Positions 18,235-27,376 of a stretch of DNA of 45,453 nt are shown here, one piece after another (positions within the stretch are counted from its first letter, which is position 1; each line of letters starts with the position of its first letter). This stretch comes from Oscillospiraceae bacterium (GTDB lineage Bacteria; Bacillota; Clostridia; Oscillospirales; Oscillospiraceae): positions 1 to 45,453 of the forward strand of contig JAAZCZ010000072.1 of assembly GCA_012513005.1 (NCBI GenBank), given 5' to 3'. Position numbers and translations under genes: made by a program. The notes beneath the pieces were generated by a model. It ran no database searches. It had not been told where the DNA came from and saw only the letters and a program-made list of their open reading frames with translations.

Positions 18235-19956
18235 ATGGAGGATATCCATATGCTGACAAAGTGGGGCGAGAGCCTCGATATTGAAAACGTTCTGCCCGAG
18301 TACCCGAGACCCCAGCTTGTGAGAGGTAGCTATTTGAACTTAAACGGCGCATGGGAATATGCCGTTACCGGTGACAAGGATACTTCGCCTGAATTTGAGG
18401 GTGAGATAATAGTACCCTTTGCCATAGAGTCTGCGCTCTCAGGAGTAGGTCGCGCATTGGGCGCTGATGAGTATCTCTGGTACAGGCGTGATATTGTTTT
18501 CCCCGATAATTTTAATAAGGGAAGAGTTATACTGCACTTTGGCGCCGTTGACCACACTGCCAGAATATGGGTGAATGGCGAGGATGTCGGCACACATATG
18601 GGCGGATATCTCGCTTTTTCCTATGACATAACCGATTTTTTATCGGATGTGAACACTATTTTGATTCGTGTGAATGATGATACAGACAAGACTTGGCGGG
18701 CAAGAGGAAAGCAAAAGCTAAAGCCCGGAAAGCTTTGGCACAGTGCTGTTTCCGGAATCTGGCAAACTGTTTGGTGTGAAAGCGTTCCGATGAACTATAT
18801 TAAAGACATTTTTATTGCCCCGGTTTTTGACGAGGGCTGCGTCGACATACTCGTTGACGGATATGGCGACTGCGTTGCCACCTTATGCGGAGAGGAATTT
18901 GAATTTGCTGCCGGAGAAAAAACAAGGCTTCCCGTGGGCGAAATGCACCCTTGGTCTCCTGAGGATCCTTTTCTCTATGAGCTTTCTGTGAGCCTTGATG
19001 AGGACCAAATTCAAAGCTACTTTGCCATGCGCAAGTTTTCTGTGGAGAAAGACAGCCGTGGTATAAAAAGGCTGTTTTTAAACAACCATCCGTATTATCA
19101 TAACGGTGTTTTGGATCAGGGCTACTGGCCCGATGGTCTGTATACTGCACCATCTGATGAGGCTTTATATTATGATATCTTAAAAGCCAAGGAGCTTGGC
19201 TTTAATATGATTAGAAAGCATGTCAAGGTAGAGCCTATGCGCTGGTACTACCACTGTGACAGGCTCGGTATGCTGGTTTGGCAGGATATGCCCAACGGCG
19301 GAGACAGGTATTCACCCACTGTAGTAACAGCCCCCCTGCTCACAGGCGTGCATGCTAAGGACAGCTCATACTGGCGTTTCGGTCGCCGTGATGAGCGTGG
19401 TCGCATTGCGTTCACAAGAGAGTTAAGAGACATGGTGACACAGCTTTATAACTGCCCCTGCGTTGCTATGTGGGTGCTGTTTAACGAGGGCTGGGGACAA
19501 TTTGATGCTCAATATAACATGGATGAAGTTCTTAAAATTGATACAAGCAGACCTATTGATCACGCCAGCGGCTGGCACGATCAGGGCATAGGCGATGTTA
19601 AGAGCCAGCATATATATTATGATGAGTATCAGTACAAAAATGACAAGCACGACAGAGTAGTTGTTGTTTCGGAGTTTGGTGGCTATGCCTGCAATCTCCC
19701 CGAAAACTATGCAGACGGAAAGATTTTCGGCTATAAGAAATTCACAAGCATCGGGGATCTGCGCTCCGCTATACTGCTTTTATATGACGGGCAGATACGC
19801 CCTTCTGTAAGGCTTGGGCTTTCTGCCACAGTTTATTCTCAGCTTGTTGATGTTGAGCAGGAGCAAAGCGGCATTATCAGCTATGACCGCAGGCAGCTTA
19901 AAATCGAGCCTGAGGTGTTTGAAAAAATTATACGAATCGCGCCGCTGCGAGACTGA
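18235..19956 (+). CDS. Glycoside hydrolase family 2 (beta-galactosidase/beta-glucuronidase-like)
   Basis: 573 aa; LNLNGAWEYAVTGD, GAVDHTARIWVNGEDVGTHMGGYLAFSYDIT, MIRKHVKVEPMRWYYHCDRLGMLVWQDMPNG, MWVLFNEGWGQF (catalytic NEGW), VVSEFGGYA. Confidence 0.9.
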   Translation: MEDIHMLTKWGESLDIENVLPEYPRPQLVRGSYLNLNGAWEYAVTGDKDTSPEFEGEIIVPFAIESALSGVGRALGADEYLWYRRDIVFPDNFNKGRVILHFGAVDHTARIWVNGEDVGTHMGGYLAFSYDITDFLSDVNTILIRVNDDTDKTWRARGKQKLKPGKLWHSAVSGIWQTVWCESVPMNYIKDIFIAPVFDEGCVDILVDGYGDCVATLCGEEFEFAAGEKTRLPVGEMHPWSPEDPFLYELSVSLDEDQIQSYFAMRKFSVEKDSRGIKRLFLNNHPYYHNGVLDQGYWPDGLYTAPSDEALYYDILKAKELGFNMIRKHVKVEPMRWYYHCDRLGMLVWQDMPNGGDRYSPTVVTAPLLTGVHAKDSSYWRFGRRDERGRIAFTRELRDMVTQLYNCPCVAMWVLFNEGWGQFDAQYNMDEVLKIDTSRPIDHASGWHDQGIGDVKSQHIYYDEYQYKNDKHDRVVVVSEFGGYACNLPENYADGKIFGYKKFTSIGDLRSAILLLYDGQIRPSVRLGLSATVYSQLVDVEQEQSGIISYDRRQLKIEPEVFEKIIRIAPLRD

Positions 19957-19977
19957 TTTTTATAGACAGGCATCGTA

Positions 19978-20006
19978 TTGACAAAGCAGCATCATGGCTG
20001 TATAAT
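19978..20006 (+). promoter_or_regulatory. Promoter upstream of the TPP riboswitch
   Basis: TTGACA - 17 nt - TATAAT (consensus). Confidence 0.85.
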
Positions 20007-20027
20007 TATTTTATTAACAAAATAAAA

Positions 20028-20113
20028 AGGGGCGCTGGGTTTTCCCGGCTGAGATGGAGCTAATTGAGGCTTCGCACTCTGGAACCTGATGCGGGTAATT
20101 CCGCCGTAGGAAA
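20028..20113 (+). ncRNA. TPP riboswitch (THI element)
   Basis: GGGGCGCtgggttttcccgGCTGAGAtggag...GGAACCTGATgcGGGTAATtccgcCGTAGGAAA matches THI-box conserved blocks. Confidence 0.95.
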
Positions 20114-20150
20114 GATAGGCGTGTCAGGTTTTCTGATGCGCCTATCTTTT
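20114..20150 (+). terminator. Riboswitch expression-platform terminator
   Basis: GATAGGCGtgtcaggttttctgatgCGCCTATCTTTTT directly after the aptamer. Confidence 0.85.
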
Positions 20151-20176
20151 TGTTTTATGAGGAAAGGGACAAAATT

Positions 20177-20710
20177 ATGCAAAACAAAAGTATTAAATGC
20201 ATTGCCGAAGGCGCAATTATGATAGCTCTCTCGGCAGCTCTTAGTCTGCTGTCTGTCAGGCTTTGGGCAAACGGCGGCTCAGTTGACCTAGTTATCATTC
20301 CTATTATCGTGTTTTCTCTCAGGCACGGCACTGTCTGGGGCCTTGGCGCCGGACTTATTTACGGGCTTATCGACTGCCTTATTTCCGGCGGTGTCGGCTA
20401 TGGCTGGCAGGCAATCATTATTGACTACCTCCTTGCCTACTCTGTTTTGGGTCTTGCCGGACTTCTTCCTAAAGCCCCGGTACTTGCGGTTATCCTAGGC
20501 TCTTTTGCCCGCTTTGTTATGCACTTTATTAGCGGCATCGTGCTTTGGGCAGCTTATATGCCCGAAACATACTTCGGTATGAAGATGACAGGAGCCTGGT
20601 TTTACTCCCTGCTGTATAACGGCTCCTACATGCTCGTAAACTGCATACTTGCCGTTATCGTTATCGGAATTTTATCTAAGAGCACAAAGCTTATTGAGCG
20701 CCAGAGCTGA
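20177..20710 (+). CDS. thiT: ECF-type thiamine transporter S component
   Basis: ORF 20150..20710; hydrophobic protein (ALSLLSVRLWANGGSVDLVIIPIIVFSLRHGTVWGLGAGLIYGLID) downstream of a TPP riboswitch. ATG at 20177 after GAGGAAAGGGA. Confidence 0.92.
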   Translation: MQNKSIKCIAEGAIMIALSAALSLLSVRLWANGGSVDLVIIPIIVFSLRHGTVWGLGAGLIYGLIDCLISGGVGYGWQAIIIDYLLAYSVLGLAGLLPKAPVLAVILGSFARFVMHFISGIVLWAAYMPETYFGMKMTGAWFYSLLYNGSYMLVNCILAVIVIGILSKSTKLIERQS

Positions 20711-20739
20711 GCAATACAAAATCAAATACATAACGCCAA

Positions 20740-20769
20740 AAGCCGAACGGATATCCGTTCGGCTTTTTT
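20740..20769. terminator. Bidirectional terminator between thiT and the sulfatase-like gene
   Basis: AAGCCGAACGGATATCCGTTCGGCTTTTTTA. Confidence 0.88.
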
Positions 20770-20788
20770 ATTATTAAATGCTTATATA

Positions 20789-22879
20789 CTATTTGCTTTC
20801 CCAGAAAAAACCGCTTAATGTATTTCTTGGATCAAACAGATGATTATACTGCAAAATTTTATATTCTTTTATTTTCTCATCGTTCATAAAATACGGGTCA
20901 TCTAAGGTATACCAATTGCCGTTTTTGTTTAGTGCGCCGAAGGCATTTATTGCCGGCCAAGTCTTTTGAAGCTCAGCTAAAAATCTGCCGTAGCTGCCTG
21001 TATTAAGCCCTGCGTATGAAAGCAGATGCCCTGCTAAATAGTTCATTGATGTTTCGCCTATGTCGTAGCTTTCGCTTTTATAGTTTGACCAAATGAAAAA
21101 ATCAACTGCATATTTCTTTTGTGTTTCTTTTAGACAAAGCTCATCGCCATCTCCCATTACACTATTATAAAAGCTATCTGAGAGCTTTGGCTGGTGGTCG
21201 CCTGCAAAGAGTATAATAACAGGCTCTTTTACTTTTTCAAAATACTCAATCAGACCCTTTGTGGCAGTGTCTGTCTCTTTTAGAAGTGTGAGATACTGCT
21301 CTTCGGTATCGAAATTTCCGAGGGGCTTTGTTATAAAGATTTTAGGCTCATAGGATTTTATATTATACCCGCTGTGGTTTTGCATAGTTATATTGAAGTA
21401 GAAATTTTTATCGTCTTCTTTTCTTTTTTCAAAAAGGTTTATGAGAAAATCATAGTTGCTCTTATCTGACACAACGCCTCGCACAGTATCAGCACCCTTA
21501 AAATCGTTTAGCCAATAGCTCTTTCCAAAGCCGAAGTGCTTATATACTCTGGCACGATTCCAGCCTCCCGGGTGGTAGGGATGTATAGATGTCGCTTTGT
21601 AGCCCTGAGATTTAAGCCCGGAAACGAGGGTATTTGTGCTGTAGTGGATGTAAAAATTGTACGGAAATGAGCCTTCGGGAATAAATGCCAAGCTGTTGCC
21701 TGTCAGAAATTCATATTCCGTATTAGCCGTTCCTCCTCCTATTACAGATGAGTATGCAGTGCCTCTAACGCAGCTTTTTTGCAGATTAGAAATAAACGGC
21801 ATAAAATCCTCGCTCGTTTCTATATCTCCCAGCCTGCGGATGTCAGCAAACGATTCACTTAGTATAACTATTACAGTCGGATATGTTTTTTTGTCTTCCT
21901 CTTCAATTTGCCCTCGGCTATTTATGCTGCTTTTAATATCTTCCGCAGCTTTCAGGCTATAACCCTCAGGTTTTTTAACAGCAGCGTTAGCAGCATTAAC
22001 CGAAAAATTTAGAAAGGCACTTTTTTCGAACATATTGCGATTCCAGAGAAACCTTAGCTTATTATCTGCCAACATGCTTGTGAAATAGAGGTTATAAGAC
22101 AGCACTATTGCTGCTGCCAAGCAAAAAGTTCTGCCTAATACGCTAATAATAAGCCTTCGTTTTTCGGATTTTTTGCGCTTTTTGCAATCTTCCGACAACT
22201 TATCGGCAGGAGCATTCTTCTTTGAAATCAGCTTATTTGTTACTGCATATATTAAGCTTCTGTCTTTCATCGCAGCTTCATTTTTTGCAAGTGTCACACT
22301 TACAAGCAATCCCGATATGGCTGTGAGCAGATACAGATAAAATTTCGCATCAAAGCTGTATGTATATCTGCCTATTATTGTAGCTGCTATGCCGAGTAGC
22401 TTTAAATCATAAAAATATAGTGGTGTGCCTCTGAACCTGTACAGCAGATTATTAGCTATGCCGAATGATATAAAAATAATGCCACAGAAAATCACTGTAA
22501 ATTTGCAGCTGCCGCTTATGCCGTAGATGAACAGATACACAATTAGAACGGACAAAAAGCCAAATACATACAGAAGCTCCCCCTCGGAAGACGGGGCTAA
22601 TAGGGCGAATCTCCCGAATATTAGCAGCTGCGTCGCTGCAAAGCTGTTTAGTGCTGCAAACAATATAGTAGGCAGAAAACTAATCTGCACAGTTTTATCG
22701 CTTTTTCCGACTAAATAAGCCAAAACTGCTAAAAATAAGACGGCAAAACAGAAAAGCACCGAATCAATAGCTGTTATAAGCGCCAGCTGCGTGCAAGCAA
22801 AAAGCAGTATGGTGTATATTATTATGTTTGCCCTTGTCATTGTTTGTTTTATTCTTAATTTTTTTGTATTTTCTAACAA
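20789..22879 (-). CDS. LTA-synthase-like membrane sulfatase family protein
   Basis: N-terminal TM segments; PTVIVILSESFADIRRL, GGGTANTEYEFLTGNSLAF, SIHPYHPGGWNRARVYKHFGF, FYFNITMQNHSGY, ILFAGDHQP. Confidence 0.9.
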   Translation of the reverse strand: MLENTKKLRIKQTMTRANIIIYTILLFACTQLALITAIDSVLFCFAVLFLAVLAYLVGKSDKTVQISFLPTILFAALNSFAATQLLIFGRFALLAPSSEGELLYVFGFLSVLIVYLFIYGISGSCKFTVIFCGIIFISFGIANNLLYRFRGTPLYFYDLKLLGIAATIIGRYTYSFDAKFYLYLLTAISGLLVSVTLAKNEAAMKDRSLIYAVTNKLISKKNAPADKLSEDCKKRKKSEKRRLIISVLGRTFCLAAAIVLSYNLYFTSMLADNKLRFLWNRNMFEKSAFLNFSVNAANAAVKKPEGYSLKAAEDIKSSINSRGQIEEEDKKTYPTVIVILSESFADIRRLGDIETSEDFMPFISNLQKSCVRGTAYSSVIGGGTANTEYEFLTGNSLAFIPEGSFPYNFYIHYSTNTLVSGLKSQGYKATSIHPYHPGGWNRARVYKHFGFGKSYWLNDFKGADTVRGVVSDKSNYDFLINLFEKRKEDDKNFYFNITMQNHSGYNIKSYEPKIFITKPLGNFDTEEQYLTLLKETDTATKGLIEYFEKVKEPVIILFAGDHQPKLSDSFYNSVMGDGDELCLKETQKKYAVDFFIWSNYKSESYDIGETSMNYLAGHLLSYAGLNTGSYGRFLAELQKTWPAINAFGALNKNGNWYTLDDPYFMNDEKIKEYKILQYNHLFDPRNTLSGFFWESK

Positions 22880-22902
22880 AACGAAATTACTCCATATAAA
22901 TA

Positions 22903-22942
22903 AAAAAATGCAGCCTGCAGATATTTTATGCAGGCTGCATTT
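22903..22942 (-). terminator. Terminator after the P-loop protein gene
   Basis: Minus strand ATGCAGCCTGCATAAAATATCTGCAGGCTGCATTTTTTTA. Confidence 0.8.
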
Positions 22943-22949
22943 GGATAGA

Positions 22950-23360
22950 TTAGGTAAACTTCTTTATCTCGTCACAAACCTCGTTTGGATCCGCAGTCAT
23001 TGTTATTGTGAATTTAATTTCCTCTGTTAATGAGAAATTTGAAATCCAGTTTAAAAACTCAGCCACTTCTGCCTCTGTTCCGGGGTTAAACAGTTTATAA
23101 AAATTATCGATAAAAATGTGTGTTATGTCGTAATTTCCGGCGCGCAGACCGCTAATAAAGCCCTTCATAAATTCAAATGTACCAATTTGATATTCTCCGG
23201 CATTTATGAGCCTAACTTGGTATGGGATGTCGTAGGTAGTCTTTCTGTCTCTTTGAATCCATACTATGTTACCGGGTTCTTCATCGAGTGCCTGACGAAC
23301 AAGCTCAAGAAGCTGTTTGGTCTTTCCGCTGCCCTTCAGGCCGACAATAACTTTTACCAT
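22950..23360 (-). CDS. Small P-loop NTPase-like protein of unknown function
   Basis: ATG at 23360 gives MVKVIVGLKGSGKTKQLLELV (Walker A GLKGSGKT) and a Walker-B-like ITHIFIDNF; 136 aa. AAGGAG upstream. Confidence 0.75.
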   Translation of the reverse strand: MVKVIVGLKGSGKTKQLLELVRQALDEEPGNIVWIQRDRKTTYDIPYQVRLINAGEYQIGTFEFMKGFISGLRAGNYDITHIFIDNFYKLFNPGTEAEVAEFLNWISNFSLTEEIKFTITMTADPNEVCDEIKKFT

Positions 23361-23459
23361 GCAATATTCACGCTCCTTACATTGCTTATTATACATATCT
23401 TACCATTTAATATCTGTAAGTTCAATGTAAAATAAAATTAAAATATTTACTATTTTTTG

Positions 23460-24764
23460 CTATCTTATTATTTCCTTTATGAATAACACTTTCTCGGGTG
23501 CAGTGGCTGAAAGCTTGTAGCAGCTCAGCAGTGCCTTGGCTGCTTTTTTTGCCTCTTCTTCGTTTTTTGCGTGGATTTCGGCTAATATTTCGCCCTTATC
23601 TAACCTATCGCCTACTTTTTTTCGCAGTACTATGCCGACAGAAAGATCAATTTCGCTCTCTTTTGTGGCTCTGCCGCCGCCTAATTGCATGCTGACCATG
23701 CCGACTTCGCCTGCGTTAATTTCGCTTATATAGCCCTGCATATCGGATACTACCGACAAAACGGTGTTTGCCTTTGGCAGAAGCTCTGTGTTATATACAG
23801 ATTCCCTCTCGCCTCCCTGAGCTTCCACCATGTCTGCAAGCTTAGTAAGTGCGCTGCCGTCTTCTATGCCTTTTATAAGTGCCGCTCTTGACAGGCTGTG
23901 GTTTTCAAATGCTCCGCTCTCTGTGAGAATGCAGGCACCCAGTGTGAGACAGAGTTCTCTCAGGTTGCCTGATACCTCTCCTTTTAGAAGGGCTATTGCC
24001 TCTTTTATTTCAAGGGCGTTGCCCACTGCAACCCCTAAGGGCTCTGACATCTCGGTTATGCAGGCTACAGTTTTTCTGCCTGCAAGCTTTCCGACCTCGA
24101 CCATTTCTTTAGCAAGCTCTCTCGCATCATCAAGGGTCTTCATAAAGGCTCCCGAGCCGCATTTGACATCTAAAACTATTACATCGGCTCCCGCTGCCAG
24201 CTTCTTTGACATTATGCTGGAAACGATAAGAGGAATTGACTCAACAGTTCCCGTTACATCACGGAGCGCATAGAGCTTTTTATCTGCCGGCACAAGCTGC
24301 CCTGTCTGAGACGCTATTGCAAGTCCGAGATTATTCACCCTGTCTGTAAACTGCTTTTCACTCATCTCGCAGGAAAACCCGGGAAAGCTCTCTAATTTAT
24401 CTATTGTACCGCCGGTGAAGCCAAGCCCCCTGCCCGACATCTTTGCCATCTTCACGCCATTTGCCGCTATCATCGGCAATAGGGCTATCGAGGTTTTGTC
24501 CCCGACACCGCCGGTCGAGTGCTTATCTGCCTTTATACCGTGTATTGACGACAGATCCATTACATCGCCGCTTTTTAGCATTGCCATTGTGAGAGCGTGA
24601 GTCTCTGCCGTTGTCATTCCCTTTATTACTATTGCCATGAGCAGAGCCGAGGCTTGATAGTCGGGGAAAGTTCCCTTTGTATAGCCCTCGATGAAAAACT
24701 CTATTTCTTCCGTGCTAAGTGCATGTCCGTCGCGCTTTTTTGCTATTATCTCTGTCATTATCAT
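23460..24764 (-). CDS. pdp: Pyrimidine-nucleoside (or thymidine) phosphorylase
   Basis: KADKHSTGGVGDKTSIALLPMIAANGVKMAKMSGRGLGFTGGTIDKLES; ALRDVTGTVESIPLIVSSIMSKKLAAGADVIVLDVKCGSGAFMK. Confidence 0.95.
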   Translation of the reverse strand: MIMTEIIAKKRDGHALSTEEIEFFIEGYTKGTFPDYQASALLMAIVIKGMTTAETHALTMAMLKSGDVMDLSSIHGIKADKHSTGGVGDKTSIALLPMIAANGVKMAKMSGRGLGFTGGTIDKLESFPGFSCEMSEKQFTDRVNNLGLAIASQTGQLVPADKKLYALRDVTGTVESIPLIVSSIMSKKLAAGADVIVLDVKCGSGAFMKTLDDARELAKEMVEVGKLAGRKTVACITEMSEPLGVAVGNALEIKEAIALLKGEVSGNLRELCLTLGACILTESGAFENHSLSRAALIKGIEDGSALTKLADMVEAQGGERESVYNTELLPKANTVLSVVSDMQGYISEINAGEVGMVSMQLGGGRATKESEIDLSVGIVLRKKVGDRLDKGEILAEIHAKNEEEAKKAAKALLSCYKLSATAPEKVLFIKEIIR

Positions 24765-24810
24765 TACATTGCACTCCCTTCATAGCCCTTGACGGCTCAG
24801 TTTTTATTTT

Positions 24811-25929
24811 CTATTCAGTGTAAACTCGAGGTACTCTCTGAGAAACTGCGCAGAGCAGCTCGTAGCTTATGGTGTCTGCCGCATCTGCCAGAGCATCTAA
24901 GCTAATATCCTCTCCGAATACTGTTGCTATGTCACCACATTGGGCCGATTTTATATTTGTTATGTCAACCATGCACATGTCCATACAAACTGTGCCGAGC
25001 TGCTTTGCTGTCTCGCCGTTTATTAAAACCTTCATCTTGCCCGAGACTCTTCTGGGCAGACCGTCTGCATAGCCGACGGGTATTACTGCTATCTTAGTGT
25101 CTTTTGTGCAGGTGTATGTTCTGCCGTAGCTTATACTGTCCCCTGCGGATAGGTCTTTTATCTCACAAATGCGGGTTTTAAGCTGCATTACAGGCAATAG
25201 TCCGAGTGAGTTTTTGGCCTTTCCCGGGATATAGCCGTAGAGCATAAGTCCTACTCTTGCACCGTCCATTGCGGTATTGGGAAAGTTTAGCGCTCCCCCG
25301 CTGTTTGCGCAGTGCCGCATGCCAAGATTAACGCCGGTGGCTTTTTCTATTGCTTCTACGGCTGAAACAAACCTGCTGTGCTGCTCTTCTGTGAATCTGT
25401 CTTCTATATCATCAGAGTCGGCAAAATGGGTGAAAACTCCCTCACAGCTGAGGTTTTCAAGTTTGAGTAGGCTAAGCACATCAGATACCGTTTCCTGTCT
25501 GTTTGTCATAAAGCCTGTTCTGCCCATGCCGGTATCGAGCTTTATGTGTATTTTTAGTCTGTTGCCGCTGCCTGCCATCTCTTCGTTTAGCTTTTTAGCA
25601 ACGTAGAGGTTGCCTACCGCCTGCACTGCATTAATTTCAGCAATTTGAGGAGCAAGCTCAGGCTGACTCGGCGCGAGTATTATTATAGGCAGGCTAACGC
25701 CGTTTTGCCGCAGTTCAAGTGCCTCTTTATAGCACGAGACCGATATATAGGAGGCTCCTAGATTCTGCAGCTTTTTTGCTATCTGCACAGCTCCGTGACC
25801 ATAGGAATTTGCCTTGCACACTGCTATCAGCTCGCAGGAATCCGGCAACATGCTTTTTATTGCCTTATAGTTGTTTTCTAAGTTGCCGAGTTTTATCTCG
25901 GCCCATGTTCTTTTTTCTTCGTCTTGCAT
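24811..25929 (-). CDS. alr: Alanine racemase
   Basis: AVCKANSYGHGAVQIAK (PLP lysine), KLDTGMGRTGF, VGYADGLPRR, LGTVCMDMCMVDIT. Confidence 0.95.
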   Translation of the reverse strand: MQDEEKRTWAEIKLGNLENNYKAIKSMLPDSCELIAVCKANSYGHGAVQIAKKLQNLGASYISVSCYKEALELRQNGVSLPIIILAPSQPELAPQIAEINAVQAVGNLYVAKKLNEEMAGSGNRLKIHIKLDTGMGRTGFMTNRQETVSDVLSLLKLENLSCEGVFTHFADSDDIEDRFTEEQHSRFVSAVEAIEKATGVNLGMRHCANSGGALNFPNTAMDGARVGLMLYGYIPGKAKNSLGLLPVMQLKTRICEIKDLSAGDSISYGRTYTCTKDTKIAVIPVGYADGLPRRVSGKMKVLINGETAKQLGTVCMDMCMVDITNIKSAQCGDIATVFGEDISLDALADAADTISYELLCAVSQRVPRVYTE

Positions 25930-26009
25930 TCGTTTCCCCTTAAAACGGGCTTTCGCTCTTTTTGATTATTAGGTTATTATACAATTCTACAATTAATTCG
26001 TCAATTTAT

Positions 26010-26038
26010 TTGACTTTATGAGGGCTCTGTGCTATAAA
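26010..26038 (+). promoter_or_regulatory. Promoter of the pheST leader
   Basis: TTGACT - 17 nt - TATAAA. Confidence 0.75.
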
Positions 26039-26087
26039 AGATGTTGCATATTGTATTGCAATTCTGCGGGAATATAGCGTTTGTGGG

Positions 26088-26280
26088 GCCAAGAGAGCGG
26101 ACATCACGGCTGAGAGTGTTCGTGCCTATAAGCAGCGTTTAGTTCGCCCGCTTAAAGCCGACTAATCCTCGGCGGGTCTGCCCGTTACAGCAGCACAAAG
26201 TGCCGCATTTGCGGAATTAAGGTGGTACCGCGGAGGCTTTGCCTTTCGTCCTTTTTTTGTTGGACGAGGGCATTTTTTTA
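26088..26280 (+). ncRNA. T-box leader (tRNA-Phe sensing)
   Basis: AGAGAGCGG...CCCGCT stem I, T-box AAGGTGGTACCGCGG at 26219..26233, downstream terminator; candidate UUC specifier at 26143..26145. Confidence 0.93.
26241..26280 (+). terminator. T-box terminator hairpin
   Basis: GCCTTTCGTCC-tttttttgtt-GGACGAGGGCATTTTTTTA. Confidence 0.85.
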
Positions 26281-26309
26281 TTGTCTATTATTCTTTTGGG
26301 AGTGTTGTT

Positions 26310-27338
26310 ATGAAATCGCAGCTATCAAAGCTCGGAGAAATCGCTTTATCAGAAATTATGGGTGCCGATACCCCGGAGCTATTGGAATCGCTCAGAGTTA
26401 AATATTTGGGCAAAAAGGGAGAGCTAACAGCTATATTAAGGCAAATGAGCGGGCTGTCTGCCGAGGAGCGGCCGATTATAGGCACTCTTGCAAACAATCT
26501 TCGTGAAAAAATCGAGGCCGCAATCGAGGAAAACCGTGCTGCTATCAATGCTGCCGTTTTGCAAAAAAAGCTAAGATCTGAAGCCCTTGATGTCACTATG
26601 CCCGCAACGGAGCCAATAATCGGCGTTAGGCATCCGATGAGCATTGTTGTTGATGAAATCAAGGATATATTCATCGGTATGGGCTTTCGTATTTATGACG
26701 GACCCGAAATTGAAATGTCTACCTATAACTTTGACAGGCTAAATACACCTGCTACCCACCCGGCAAGGGAGTGGACCGACACTTTTTATCTTGATAACGA
26801 GAGCAAAACCCTGCTTAGAACTCACACCTCACCAATGCAGGCAAGAGTTATGGAGACAGTTTCTCCCCCGATTCGTGCAGCTGTTTTCGGCAGGTGCTAC
26901 AGAAAAGACGAGGTTGATGCTACTCACAGCCCCATGTTCCATCAGATGGAGGGGCTTGTTATTGATGAGGGTATTACATTTGCCGATTTAAAAACCCTGC
27001 TTCACGATATGGCAGTTGCCATGTATGGTGAAAATACTGCAACTCGTTTTAGACCGCATCACTTCCCCTTTACTGAGCCATCCTGCGAGATGGATGTCTT
27101 ATGCCATGAGTGCGGCGGCAAGGGCTGCAGGGTCTGCAAGGGCGAGGGCTGGATTGAGCTTTTAGGCGCCGGTGTCTGCAACCCGCGCATACTGGAAATG
27201 AGCGGAATTGACCCCGAAAAATATTCCGGCTGGGCCTTTGGTATGGGGCTTGAAAGAGCCGCAATGAGGCGCTTTAAGATTAGCGATTTGAGACTTATGT
27301 TCGATAATGACATCAGATTTTTGGAGATGTTTAAATAG
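26310..27338 (+). CDS. pheS: Phenylalanyl-tRNA synthetase alpha subunit
   Basis: RVKYLGKKGELTAILRQM, HPMSIVVDEIKDIFIGMGF, HTSPMQARVM, FTEPSCEMDV, GWAFGMGLERAAM. Confidence 0.97.
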   Translation: MKSQLSKLGEIALSEIMGADTPELLESLRVKYLGKKGELTAILRQMSGLSAEERPIIGTLANNLREKIEAAIEENRAAINAAVLQKKLRSEALDVTMPATEPIIGVRHPMSIVVDEIKDIFIGMGFRIYDGPEIEMSTYNFDRLNTPATHPAREWTDTFYLDNESKTLLRTHTSPMQARVMETVSPPIRAAVFGRCYRKDEVDATHSPMFHQMEGLVIDEGITFADLKTLLHDMAVAMYGENTATRFRPHHFPFTEPSCEMDVLCHECGGKGCRVCKGEGWIELLGAGVCNPRILEMSGIDPEKYSGWAFGMGLERAAMRRFKISDLRLMFDNDIRFLEMFK

Positions 27339-27376
27339 TCTTCCCTTTCTTACTAATAATTAGGAGCTGAATATAT

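Noticed and set aside
23830-24273. 147-aa + strand ORF opposite the pyrimidine phosphorylase gene
   Set aside because: Antisense shadow of a confident CDS without a supported start or domain.
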